DNA of 53,591 nt, from the NCBI GenBank assembly GCA_003223325.1, contig QHYS01000218.1:1-53591 (forward strand), written 5' to 3'. A model generated the notes under the pieces. That model was not told the DNA's origin. It saw only the letters and a program-made list of their open reading frames with translations, and did no database searches. This DNA is from Acidobacteriota bacterium. Its GTDB lineage: Bacteria; Acidobacteriota; Terriglobia; Acidiferrales; UBA7541. Below, in pieces: positions 36,303 to 44,799 of this stretch. The first letter of the stretch is position 1; every line of letters begins with the position of its first letter. A program made the translations under genes and the position numbers.

Positions 36303-37087
36303 ATGAACGTACAACCGATAATCCACAGTCATCGCAGGGCGGCAAGAGTGTTCGGTGTGGTCGCGGTGCTGGTTACCCTGTTTAGCGCCGCTGGATGTAA
36401 CAGGCTGAAGGCTCGCGATCTCCTGAATAAAGGGGTAGCAGCCTTCAAGAACGGCCAATACGACTCCAGCATCGAAGACTTCAAGCAGGCGAAGGACCTC
36501 GACCCGACTCTGCTGAATGCGCGCCTGTACCTGGCGACTGCGTATGCCACCGAGTACATCCCGGGTGCCCCTTCGGACGAGAATGTACGTGTCGGCCAGC
36601 AGGCTGTAAGTGAATTCCAGGATGTCCTTTCGGTTGACGCGTCGAACCTCTCTGCTCTGGATGGCATTGGTTCTATCTTGTACAACATGGCCGGTACTCC
36701 GTTTGACCCCCGGAACCGTATTACTGGGTAGGCGTGATCGATTGGACTCTCTCGTACCGGGGCAATGCCGAGGCACGCCAGGCCTACAACATTCAAAATC
36801 CGAAAAAGCAGGTCAAGGAAGCTGATCCCCTCGCGGACAAAGTGCGCGAGCAATTCGCCCAGCAGTACGGCAATCTTGTAGATGAAGGACTTATGATGCT
36901 GCAGAAGGCCACGGAGCTTCGTCCGGACTATGCTGACGCGATCGCCTATCAGAGCCTACTGCTGCGCCAGAAAGCCGATATGTCCGACAACCCCACCCGT
37001 GCTTCACTCGAAAAGCAGGCTGACGATTTGCTCGATAAGGTAAAGGAAATCAAGCAAAAAATCGCCGAGAAGGAATCGAAGTCCTAA
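36303..37087 (+). pseudogene. TPR lipoprotein, split by a frame-changing deletion
   Basis: The first part (ATG 36303) has a lipoprotein signal with lipobox FSAAGC (Cys32) and TPR units (LLNKGVAAFKNGQYDSSIED, DVLSVDASNLSALDGIGSIL). It runs through NMAGTPFDP and then reads RNRITG-stop at 36731. Directly at that point another frame continues with PEPYYWVGVIDWTLSYRGNA and TPR sequence to 37087. Between FDP and PEPYYW a stretch of roughly 25 residues seems to be missing. The junction is a run of five C after TTTGA, as expected if a deletion joined two GACCC-like sites. It follows the exbD genes, where acidobacteria usually keep an intact TPR lipoprotein. The deletion size is an estimate from memory of relatives. 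Confidence 0.75.
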
Positions 37088-37110
37088 TCAATATATTGAC
37101 AGTAGTTTGG

Positions 37111-37143
37111 AAGGGCGCCCCGTTTTCTCGGACGCCCTTTCTC
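37111..37143 (+). terminator. Rho-independent terminator of the tonB-exbBD-TPR operon
   Basis: Stem AAGGGCG / CGCCCTT (37111-37117 and 37133-37139) with a CCCCGTTTTCTCGGA loop, followed by TCTCT. Confidence 0.65.
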
Positions 37144-37217
37144 TAGCCTTGCCAATCGCGAGTCGCTCTGCAACCTGGTGTAGCGCACCCAGCCCTTAGG
37201 ACCTAAAATAGCTCTTT

Positions 37218-39233
37218 ATGGCCACAGCAGATAGATCTGGCCGGCTGCCGCGCCTTGTGGCTGCCAGTAGGGCGGCCCTGGCCGAACGCGGCCTCCAGGC
37301 GCGCTTTGCCGAGTTGCTGGAACAGGCCCAGCAAAATCGCCCGGGCGAGGATCTCGGTCTGCTGCGACGGGCCTTTGCTTTCGCCGCGGAGAAACATCAG
37401 GCGCAAACGCGCCAGTCAGGCGACCCCTATCTCTCGCACCCACTTGAAGTAGCCCATACTCTCGCCGAGTTGCGGCTCGATACGACGACACTCTGTGCCG
37501 CGCTTTTGCACGACGTCGTCGAAGACGCGCGTATTTCCCTCTCCGAGATTGCGGCTGAGTTTGGTCCCGACACCGCCCGCCTGGTGGAAGGGGTAACCAA
37601 GATCAGTCGCCTCGACCTGGTCTCGCCCGAAGTGCGCCAAGTGGAAAGCGTCCGGAAGATGCTGCTGGCCATGGTCACAGACGTGCGCGTGGTGCTCGTC
37701 AAGCTGGCTGACCGGCTGCACAACATGCGCACCCTGGGCTATCTGCCGCCAGAAAAACAGGAGCGCATCGCCCGAGAGACGCTCGACATTTATGCGCCCA
37801 TCGCCCACCGGCTGGGCATGGGTGCAATGCGCGGCGACCTGGAAGACCTGGCCTTCGCTTATCTGGAACCTTCGGCGTACGCCGAACTGCAAAAGGCGGT
37901 TTCCCAACGCAGCAAGGAGTTTGAGAAATTCCTCACCGAGCTTCAGGAAACGATCCGCGAACACCTCGCTGAGAATGGAATCAGTGTCGATCTCGAAGGC
38001 CGCATCAAACGGCTCTACTCGATCCATCAAAAGGTCCAGCGTCAGAAAGGGACCCTGGAACAAGTTTATGATCTGCTGGCCGTCCGCATCATCACCGATT
38101 CCGCGCGCAACTGCTACGCCGCTCTTGGGGTGGTCCATCAAATTTGGAGACCGGTGCCAGGACGATTCAAGGATTATATTGCGATGCCCCGCCCGAACCT
38201 CTATCAGTCGTTACATACTACTGTCATTCATGGAGGGCAGCCATTTGAAGTGCAAATTCGCACCCATCAGATGCACCGCATCGCGGAGCAAGGAGTAGCC
38301 GCGCACTGGCGGTATAAAGACGGCACGAATCCGTCGGAAGACGATCAACGCGTGGTGTGGATGCGGCAGTTGATCGAATGGGCTCGCGAGATGCGCGAGC
38401 CCGCGGAGTTTCTTTCCACGCTCAAAGTGGATCTCTATCCCGAGGAGGTTTACACCTTTACGCCGAAGGGCAAAGTGCTGACGTTGCCCCGCGGAGCGAC
38501 CCCGGTCGACTTTGCCTATAGCATTCATACCGACGTTGGTCATCAATGTGTGGGCGCGAAAGTAAATGGGCAGATGGTGCCACTGCGTCATCCGCTTTCT
38601 AATGGCGATGTCGTTGAGATCGCAACCCAGAAGGGGCATGGTCCAAGCCGTGATTGGCTAAGCTTCGTACGTACCTCACGCGCGAGATCCAAAATCCGGC
38701 AATGGATCAACCTCCACGAACGCAAGCAAGCCACGGAAGTGGGGCGGCGGCTGATCGAACGCGAAGCGCGGCAGGCCGGCGTAAGCCTGAAGAAAATCTC
38801 TCAGGAAGAACTGCTCCGCGTGGCTTCTGATTACGGTCGTGCCAAGGTGGAAGACCTCTACGCGGACGTTGGATATGGAAAGTATTCCGCTCGGCAGGTC
38901 TTGGCGAAACTTACCGGAAAATCAATCGAGGAAAAGCCCCAAGCCGACGGCCAAAACGCCACGAAGATCGTCTCGTCAGTCAAGCGGATGCTCGGGATCC
39001 GAGATCCCTCCATTCTGGTTCTTGGCCAGGACAATCTCATGGTTTATCGCGCCAAATGCTGTAATCCGATCCCGGGCGACCCCATCGTCGGCTATGTCAC
39101 AAGGGGCCGCGGAGTCGCCGTGCATAACACCTCTTGTCCCAACGTGCAGAAGCTGCTCTATCAATCCGAACGCCGACGGTGGTGGTGCACGGCAAGGATC
39201 GTCCCGGACTTCTCGCTGATATTACCAGCGTGA
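37218..39233 (+). CDS. rel: Rel/SpoT-type (p)ppGpp synthetase-hydrolase, ACT domain out of frame
   Basis: 671 aa in this frame. HD hydrolase domain with H74, H98-D99 and E102-D103 (LLHDVVEDARIS); synthetase domain (YDLLAVRIITD, GRFKDYIAMPRPNLYQSLHT, EVQIRTHQMHRIAEQGVAAH); TGS domain (VYTFTPKGKVLTLPRGATPV ... VEIATQKGHGPSRDWL); helical region; and the Cys-bearing zinc-finger/RIS domain (YRAKCCNPIPGDPIVGYVTR, VAVHNTSCPNVQKLL). Just after LLYQSER the frame runs out in non-homologous RRWWCTARIVPDFSLILPA-stop. The missing ACT domain is present in another frame downstream. It makes and degrades the alarmone (p)ppGpp; the truncated form should keep both catalytic domains but lose C-terminal regulation. 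Confidence 0.93.
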   Translation: MATADRSGRLPRLVAASRAALAERGLQARFAELLEQAQQNRPGEDLGLLRRAFAFAAEKHQAQTRQSGDPYLSHPLEVAHTLAELRLDTTTLCAALLHDVVEDARISLSEIAAEFGPDTARLVEGVTKISRLDLVSPEVRQVESVRKMLLAMVTDVRVVLVKLADRLHNMRTLGYLPPEKQERIARETLDIYAPIAHRLGMGAMRGDLEDLAFAYLEPSAYAELQKAVSQRSKEFEKFLTELQETIREHLAENGISVDLEGRIKRLYSIHQKVQRQKGTLEQVYDLLAVRIITDSARNCYAALGVVHQIWRPVPGRFKDYIAMPRPNLYQSLHTTVIHGGQPFEVQIRTHQMHRIAEQGVAAHWRYKDGTNPSEDDQRVVWMRQLIEWAREMREPAEFLSTLKVDLYPEEVYTFTPKGKVLTLPRGATPVDFAYSIHTDVGHQCVGAKVNGQMVPLRHPLSNGDVVEIATQKGHGPSRDWLSFVRTSRARSKIRQWINLHERKQATEVGRRLIEREARQAGVSLKKISQEELLRVASDYGRAKVEDLYADVGYGKYSARQVLAKLTGKSIEEKPQADGQNATKIVSSVKRMLGIRDPSILVLGQDNLMVYRAKCCNPIPGDPIVGYVTRGRGVAVHNTSCPNVQKLLYQSERRRWWCTARIVPDFSLILPA

Positions 39234-39403
39234 TCAGCAGCATAGGAGCCAACATTCAGGTGCTCGACAGCCGGCCGGACAATTTGCAAGCGCGCGTTGA
39301 AGCCACCGTCGACATTACCGATCGCAATCAGTTGGAGCGCATACTTAAGAACATAAAGCGAATTCCCGGGGTGTTTGGTATCGAGCGCGTCTATCAGGTT
39401 TAG
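39171..39403 (+). pseudogene. Out-of-frame ACT domain of rel
   Basis: Reads TPTVVVHGKDRPGLLADITS, VISSIGANIQVLDSRPDNLQ and ends IKRIPGVFGIERVYQV at 39403, a full Rel C-terminal ACT domain with the right terminus. Its frame differs from the rel frame by two. About 10-15 residues that normally link SERR to the first ACT strand are absent, pointing to a short deletion near 39165-39180 with a length not divisible by three. Confidence 0.85.
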
Positions 39404-39514
39404 CGATTGCCCTTCCGGACAGTTCATTCAGAATCCTGTTCGTTAGGCCAGTCAGCGTTGATTATCCAGGCACAACAAGGCTCCGGCGGCTCGGGATAGA
39501 ACTAAAATGAACCC

Positions 39515-40156
39515 ATGGGAATGGTACGTCATGCAGCCTTCGTCTGCGTGCGGCGAGTCTCATGTGCGTTGGCTTTCGTTGTCTGGTTGCTTTTCTTGGC
39601 AACAGGCTGCAACAAAGTTCGCCAGACCAATATGAGCCCCCTCGACGCCGCTGGCATGCATCCCGATAGCCTCGAGCAGCTTCACGAATATCACGTCAAC
39701 GACAGCGAGGTGCAGCAGATTCTGATCGCAGGCAGGGCGGGAATAAGCGAACAGGGCTGTGTAAAGCTGGTGAGCATCGCGCGCTCGCGCCATCGTGTCT
39801 TTGCGGAGGGCGACGCCGTTGCCGGGCTGCTTGGCGCTGGAATGAAGGAAAACTCCGTCATGGAGCTGGTCGGCCTGGATCAGTTAAACCCATTTGCAGG
39901 TGAAGCCGTGGCCATGCGGCTGGCGGGCCTATCTGACGATGTTGTCCTTGACGTGGCGCGGCATCGCGCGAAGGGCGAACCTGTGCTAGCAGGCGCGCGT
40001 CTTGCCGAATTACGTGATGCAGGCTACTCGAATGCACAGCTCGTTGCCGAGCTGGATCGAGGCATCACCGACAAACAGGCCGACGAGGCCATCGCGCGCC
40101 ACAATTACCTCGTCGGCGGTCATGCTTTCGTGCGGCAGCGTGGCCGCCGCCGATAA
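39515..40156 (+). CDS. Lipoprotein of unknown function
   Basis: 213 aa, ATG 39515. Signal with lipobox FLATGC at residues 27-32, so the mature protein is lipid-anchored at Cys32. The rest is helical with repeated short units (DSEVQQILIAGRAGISEQGC, GDAVAGLLGAGMKENSVMEL, VLAGARLAELRDAGYSNAQL, DKQADEAIARHNY), which looks like a chain of small helical hairpins. I do not recognise the family. The C-terminus is basic (RQRGRRR). It lies between rel and the M1-like lipoprotein on the same strand. Confidence 0.65.
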   Translation: MGMVRHAAFVCVRRVSCALAFVVWLLFLATGCNKVRQTNMSPLDAAGMHPDSLEQLHEYHVNDSEVQQILIAGRAGISEQGCVKLVSIARSRHRVFAEGDAVAGLLGAGMKENSVMELVGLDQLNPFAGEAVAMRLAGLSDDVVLDVARHRAKGEPVLAGARLAELRDAGYSNAQLVAELDRGITDKQADEAIARHNYLVGGHAFVRQRGRRR

Positions 40157-40236
40157 GTCCCGCCGCGTTGCTCCTAGGTGAGTCGTCTCGTCTGCGCTTG
40201 CGTCATCTTCTTTGACGCCGCTAAAATTCTAATGCT

Positions 40237-41679
40237 TTGCGTCCCGGAATACGCTCGCTTGCTCTCCTTGTGATCTCCGCGTCGCTACTTGGTTGTGCGG
40301 TCGCCTTGGGACCGGGTTTTAGTCACTCCTATCGCTCGGTCGATGTCTCCGCAAACTCGATTGAGCCGACGGGTATTCACGTCCGGGTCACCGATAAGCT
40401 CGAAAATATCGGAGACCGCCCTTTGGCCTACCTTGACGTTGCCCTGCCGGGCGGCCCATCCTTTGGCACAAAAAACGTAAGCGTGGCCGTTGATGCAAAA
40501 GGGGTTCTGAGCCAAACAGTGGCCCGTCAATCGGGCCCGGCTCTTCGGGTTCCCTTCGATCCACCTTGGCTACAAGGCCAGGAGAGGGAGATTGGGTTCG
40601 CTTATGATCTTGTGCCTGCGCCAGAAGGTCGTGGAGTCGTAGCCGCCACATCAGATGGTTTCTATCTTGTCGATCCGGATGTTTTTCCGGCCTGGCAGCC
40701 GCCCATGGGCCCATTCGTGGAAGCCCCTCTCAGAGCGCACACAGAACAACTCGCGGTCAGCGTGCCTGCGGATTTCCAAGTGTTGGCCGCGGGGCGCGAG
40801 CAGCGAAGCGAGCGCCGGGGAGACTTCGTAGTCCACCACTTTGAAACGCCTGGAGCGGAGTTCCCGCCATACTTGATTGCCGGGCGTTATCGGGAACAGC
40901 GCGCGGAAAGTGGCCAAGACACCGTTGTTTTCTGGACGCGCGAAACGCTCGACAAAGAGTCGGCTCGGAGCGCAGCGCAACGCCTGACGGCTACGGTTGG
41001 AACCTATGAGGTTTTGTTTGGCCCAGTCGCCCGGAATCATTTCCCGATCCACGTCGTCGAAACATCGGCCGAACTTGCCCCTATTGTGGTGGTGACTCCG
41101 AATATTTCCGCCGCCTCATTCCCCCATGGCGTGCTTTTCGATCGCCGCGCTGTGGCTCTGGGCCTAACGAGTGATCCCGTTTTGGATCTCGCCGACTATG
41201 AGCTCGCACGAACCTGGTTCGGCTGGCATGTGCGCCCCCGGCCGGAAGCGGACCTCCTCTTAGGCAGAGGCATGGCCCTTTTCGCGGCGCTTCACGCGGC
41301 GGAAACACGAAGAGGCCTCGGCGCCCGCCAACAGGAAATTGCGCGGCTGATCGCTACATATGACGGCTTGGGTCCCACAGCCGAGGAGAAGCCGGGATTC
41401 GGCCCGGCGGTGGGTTACAGCCGCGCGGAGCTGACGGCCAAGGCGTACAAGGGAGGTCTTTTTTTGTTTTCGCTCGAAGATATCGCGGGTGAAGAAAAGT
41501 TCCATCGCGCCGTGCGTCGCATTCTGACAGATATGGCGGGACAGAAAATCGGCAGCGATGAATTGCGTTCTGCCGTTGAAGCGGAGGCAGGACGGAACCT
41601 AGTCGGCGTATTCCATGCCTGGTTCGATCATCCCGGTCTTCCTGCGGAGTTTCGAGCGCGCTATTCAGCCGCACGATGA
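40237..41679 (+). CDS. M1-peptidase-like lipoprotein without zinc ligands
   Basis: 480 aa. TTG start at 40237 and lipobox SLLGC (Cys20). The N-terminal beta domain resembles the M1 aminopeptidase N-domain (EPTGIHVRVTDKLENIGDRP ... YLDVALPGG; FVVHHFETPGAEFPPYLIAG). In the catalytic region the expected HExxH reads YELAR (DYELARTWFGW) and the downstream Glu block reads LLGRGMALFAAL instead of L-EG-A. All zinc ligands are gone, so I call it a non-catalytic relative. The helical C-terminal domain is present (KAYKGGLFLFSLEDIAGEEK ... GVFHAWFDHPGLP). A TTGCGT/TAAAAT pair just upstream (40198-40227) would start transcription almost at the TTG, so the true start could lie slightly further down. Confidence 0.6.
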   Translation: MRPGIRSLALLVISASLLGCAVALGPGFSHSYRSVDVSANSIEPTGIHVRVTDKLENIGDRPLAYLDVALPGGPSFGTKNVSVAVDAKGVLSQTVARQSGPALRVPFDPPWLQGQEREIGFAYDLVPAPEGRGVVAATSDGFYLVDPDVFPAWQPPMGPFVEAPLRAHTEQLAVSVPADFQVLAAGREQRSERRGDFVVHHFETPGAEFPPYLIAGRYREQRAESGQDTVVFWTRETLDKESARSAAQRLTATVGTYEVLFGPVARNHFPIHVVETSAELAPIVVVTPNISAASFPHGVLFDRRAVALGLTSDPVLDLADYELARTWFGWHVRPRPEADLLLGRGMALFAALHAAETRRGLGARQQEIARLIATYDGLGPTAEEKPGFGPAVGYSRAELTAKAYKGGLFLFSLEDIAGEEKFHRAVRRILTDMAGQKIGSDELRSAVEAEAGRNLVGVFHAWFDHPGLPAEFRARYSAAR

Positions 41680-41749
41680 AACCGAAAGAGATCCAGCAAA
41701 AGCCAGCGGCAAGGTCAGGCCAACGGCAATTCCAGGCCGGGAGGTTCCT

Positions 41750-42127
41750 GTGAAAGACGTGATCACGACGGATTTAGGTCCCAAGGCCATTGGCCCATAC
41801 TCGCAAGCGGTGCGCGCAAGTGGATTGGTGTTTGTGTCGGGTCAAATCGCCCTCGACCCACGCACGCAGCTACTGGTTTCGGGCGATATCATGGCGCAGA
41901 CCGAGTGCGTGCTCGAAAATGTGAAAGGCATCTTAGAGGCGGCCGGCTCGTCGCTCAATAAAGTGGTGCGCACGACCGTCTTCCTGGCAGACATGAACGA
42001 ATTTGCGTCCATGAACGAGGTCTACACGCGGTATTTTCGGCGGGACTTTCCTGCCCGGTCAACCGTGCAGGCCGCACGGCTACCGCGGGACGTTCGCGTC
42101 GAGATTGATGCGATTGCACTTGCCTGA
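41750..42127 (+). CDS. ridA: RidA-family reactive intermediate deaminase
   Basis: 125 aa from GTG 41750, with GGGAGG six bases upstream; a longer frame from 41615 would overlap the preceding gene. Family features: GPKAIGPYSQAVRASGLVFV near the start, SGQIALDP, AAGSSLNKVVRTTVFLADMN, FPARSTVQAARLPRDVRVEI with the substrate-binding Arg and the final EIDAIAL. RidA hydrolyses enamine/imine intermediates formed by PLP enzymes. Convergent with the CopD-like gene (23 bases between stops). Confidence 0.95.
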   Translation: MKDVITTDLGPKAIGPYSQAVRASGLVFVSGQIALDPRTQLLVSGDIMAQTECVLENVKGILEAAGSSLNKVVRTTVFLADMNEFASMNEVYTRYFRRDFPARSTVQAARLPRDVRVEIDAIALA

Positions 42128-42150
42128 CCGGGCGGCCTCGCGTGCATTCC

Positions 42151-42588
42151 CTAACGGCTCAAAAGAACTGCGCCCGGTAGCGTGGCGATGAGGATGGAGA
42201 TAAAGACCAACACAATCAGGATGGAAAGAAGCCGAACGTATCCCCGGTCCAGGGCTACACGTCCTGACGCGAACGCCTTGCTCCTTGTTCCTACAATCAC
42301 GTGCAGGACGATCAAGAGCAATACGAAAATGAACTTGATGTGCAACCAGCGGGCGTGGAGAAAGTAGGAACGGTTGGTCACGATCAGCAGGATTCCCGCC
42401 AAGATTGCGAGAGAAGCGCCGGGGTCGGCTAAGGTCCGAAGGCCGAGTTTCTCGATTCCGGCTAAGCTCGCGCGCGCTGCCGGAGCGCTTACTGCTATGT
42501 GCCGGAGCAAGATGAGAGTGGTTATGAGCAGGCCAGAAATCCACAGTGTGAACCCAAAAATGTGTAGCACCAGTAGCCACGCCACCAT
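42151..42588 (-). CDS. CopD/HemJ-like four-helix membrane protein
   Basis: 145 aa from ATG 42588, with GGAGG upstream that overlaps a CACCTCC complement. Four membrane segments: MVAWLLVLHIFGFTLWISGL, DPGASLAILAGILLIV, WLHIKFIFVLLLIVLHVIVG and VRLLSILIVLVFISILIATL. His residues in the first and third helix (VLHIFG, WLHIKF, VLHVIVG) fit heme or copper ligands in the CopD/HemJ superfamily. HemJ oxidises protoporphyrinogen; CopD takes part in copper handling. I cannot choose between these. Confidence 0.65.
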   Translation of the reverse strand: MVAWLLVLHIFGFTLWISGLLITTLILLRHIAVSAPAARASLAGIEKLGLRTLADPGASLAILAGILLIVTNRSYFLHARWLHIKFIFVLLLIVLHVIVGTRSKAFASGRVALDRGYVRLLSILIVLVFISILIATLPGAVLLSR

Positions 42589-42690
42589 AGCGGAGGTGAC
42601 CTCCTGGTTCAGTCTATCATCGGCAGGGCATTTCGGAATGCCGCGCAAAGCCAAGAGGCAATTGTGCAGGCGTGCAGGAAGCGATCCGCT

Positions 42691-44799
42691 CTACTGCGAT
42701 TGTTTTTGCATTTCCCAGTTGCGGTCTTCTGACAACAGCGGCGGCACCTCCTCGGGTGCCAGCGGTTTAGAGAAGTAGTATCCTTGTGCATACTTGCACT
42801 GTAGTCTCTTCAACAACGCAACCTGCTCGAGAGTCTCTACGCCCTCGGCGACGACATCCAACCGAAGATTCTTAGCCATGGGCATGATCGTCCGCGCTAT
42901 TTCCATGCCCTCGCCCCCTTCTCCCGTACCACTGATAAACGAGCGGTCGATCTTCAAGGTATCCAGCGGGAAGCGGTGCAGGTAGCTCAAGGAGGAATAG
43001 CCGGTGCCGAAATCGTCGATGGCCAGCCGTATACCCAAAGATTTGATCTGCTGCAACATTTCTGCGGCAGCTGCGGGGTCTGCCATCACCGCGCTTTCCG
43101 TAATTTCGAGCTTCAAGGCTTCCGCGGGCAGGGCCACCTCACGTAATAACTTTCCCATGTCATCAACCAAATGAGGTTGCAAAAGCTGTTTGGCGGAAAG
43201 ATTGACGCTGATCGTCAAGTCGAGACAGGCCTCAGAGTGGGCCCTCCATTTGCTCATTTGCCGGCAGGCCTCGTGCAAACTCCACCAGCCCAGTTCGCGA
43301 ATCAACCCGGTCTCTTCGGCAACGAAGATGAATTCTTCCGGTCCAATGATTCCTCTGCTCGGGTGCTCCCAGCGCAACAGAGCCTCGAATCCAACGATGC
43401 GTCCGGAATCCAGAGCGACAATCGGTTGGTAGACATTCCGAAATTCGTCTCGCTCCAAGGCGCGGCGCAGGTCCGTTTCTAATTGCAGGCGCGCCATAAC
43501 GCTGGCGCGCATATCCGCATCGAAAACCTCATAACGGGCCTTGCCCAGTGACTTGGCCCGGTACATGGCGGTATCGGCGTCGCGAAGCATGTCTTCCGGC
43601 TGCTCATACACAGTACTGCTCAAAGTGATGCCGATGCTGATCGAGGTAAATACCTCTTTGCCGGCCAGGAGGAACGGTGGTGCCAATGCTTTCATCAGGC
43701 GCTCTGCGGCCCGTTTGGCATCTTCCGTCTCCTTAATATCGTCGAGTAAGATCGTGAATTCGTCTCCCCCGAGCCTCGCGACCGTAAATGTTTCTCCCAG
43801 GCGTGCCACGGTATCAGAGGAACGCAAACACTTCTCCAATCGGGCGGCCACCCCAACCAGGAGTTGGTCTCCAACCAAATGGCCAAGGCTATCGTTGATC
43901 ATCTTGAAGCCGTCGAGGTCCAAGAAAAGCACGGCAAAGAGATGGTCTTTGCGGCGCTTCGAGTGTTTGATCAGACGTCCGAGGCGGTCAATGAACAAAA
44001 GCCGATTAGGCAAGCCCGTCAGCGGATCGGATACTTTTCGTTCGGTGATATCAGTTTGGGATCCCGCCATGCGCGAGGCTTTTCCCGTGGCATCGTGAAC
44101 GGCAAGTCCCCTGCTGAGCATCCACCGAAAGCTCTCGTCTTTGTGCAATAGGCGATGCTCGCTTTCAAAGTGCGGGGTTAAACCTCTTTGATGGGCGGCT
44201 ATTTCTTCCTTGACGCGGTCCCGGTCCGCGTCGTGAATGCGGTCCAGCCATTCCTCCAATCGATCCTCTATTTCGTGTTCCCCAAAACCTAGCATGGCTT
44301 TCCAACGCGGAGAGAAATACACTGCGCCGGTCACAAGATTCCAATCCCAAAGACCGTCATTGGCACCCCGAGCGGCCAGCGCATAGCGCTCTTCGCTCTC
44401 TCTCAATGCTTCCTGCGCCTTTTTATGGGACAACTGTGTGCCAATTCGCGCCAGGGCGACAGGGAAGTCAATCGGCTTGGTCAGATAATCGTTTGCTCCC
44501 ATTTCCAAGGCTTTGACGATGTCGTCGCTCTGATTCTTTGCCGTGACCATAATGATCGGCAACTCAATCGCAGAATAGGATTCGCGCAAGGCTTGCAGAG
44601 CGTCCAGGCCGGTGACTTCCGGCATTTCGATATCGAGCAATACCAGGTCAATGCCTTCCTCTTTGACTCGCGGCAGCAGTTCTCTGGCGCTGTCTGTCAG
44701 CCCGATAACATAGCCTTTGCGGGCCAGCCGTCGGGCCAGCATGTCTCGATTCATTTCGTTGTCGTCAACGATAAGCAACCGGCTGGGACGCGAGTTCAT
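42691..44799 (-). CDS. Response regulator with PAS, GGDEF and EAL domains (c-di-GMP turnover)
   Basis: 702 aa. Receiver (1-120) with phospho-acceptor Asp56 in LVLLDIEMPE and Lys in YLTKPID; PAS (about 135-250, DGLWDWNLVTGAVYFSPRWK); GGDEF (about 260-425) with an intact GGDEF at 344-348; EAL (about 440-690) with EALLRW at 472-477, TISVNLSAKQLL, EITESAVM and DDFGTGYSSL. Both catalytic motifs are intact, so it could make and break cyclic di-GMP. A short internal repeat precedes the active site (TVARLGETFTVARLGGDEF). Its receiver closely resembles the stand-alone receiver upstream (NEMNRDML-RRL-R-GY). The start overlaps the stop of that gene by four bases (ATGA), so the two are translationally coupled. 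Last gene of the signalling operon. Confidence 0.95.
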   Translation of the reverse strand: MNSRPSRLLIVDDNEMNRDMLARRLARKGYVIGLTDSARELLPRVKEEGIDLVLLDIEMPEVTGLDALQALRESYSAIELPIIMVTAKNQSDDIVKALEMGANDYLTKPIDFPVALARIGTQLSHKKAQEALRESEERYALAARGANDGLWDWNLVTGAVYFSPRWKAMLGFGEHEIEDRLEEWLDRIHDADRDRVKEEIAAHQRGLTPHFESEHRLLHKDESFRWMLSRGLAVHDATGKASRMAGSQTDITERKVSDPLTGLPNRLLFIDRLGRLIKHSKRRKDHLFAVLFLDLDGFKMINDSLGHLVGDQLLVGVAARLEKCLRSSDTVARLGETFTVARLGGDEFTILLDDIKETEDAKRAAERLMKALAPPFLLAGKEVFTSISIGITLSSTVYEQPEDMLRDADTAMYRAKSLGKARYEVFDADMRASVMARLQLETDLRRALERDEFRNVYQPIVALDSGRIVGFEALLRWEHPSRGIIGPEEFIFVAEETGLIRELGWWSLHEACRQMSKWRAHSEACLDLTISVNLSAKQLLQPHLVDDMGKLLREVALPAEALKLEITESAVMADPAAAAEMLQQIKSLGIRLAIDDFGTGYSSLSYLHRFPLDTLKIDRSFISGTGEGGEGMEIARTIMPMAKNLRLDVVAEGVETLEQVALLKRLQCKYAQGYYFSKPLAPEEVPPLLSEDRNWEMQKQSQ

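Noticed and set aside
42760-43800. Duplicate of TVARLG just before the GGDEF motif as a possible sequencing duplication
   Set aside because: The frame and the GGDEF fold stay intact and I recall similar inserts in other REC/PAS-GGDEF-EAL proteins, so it is probably a natural variant.
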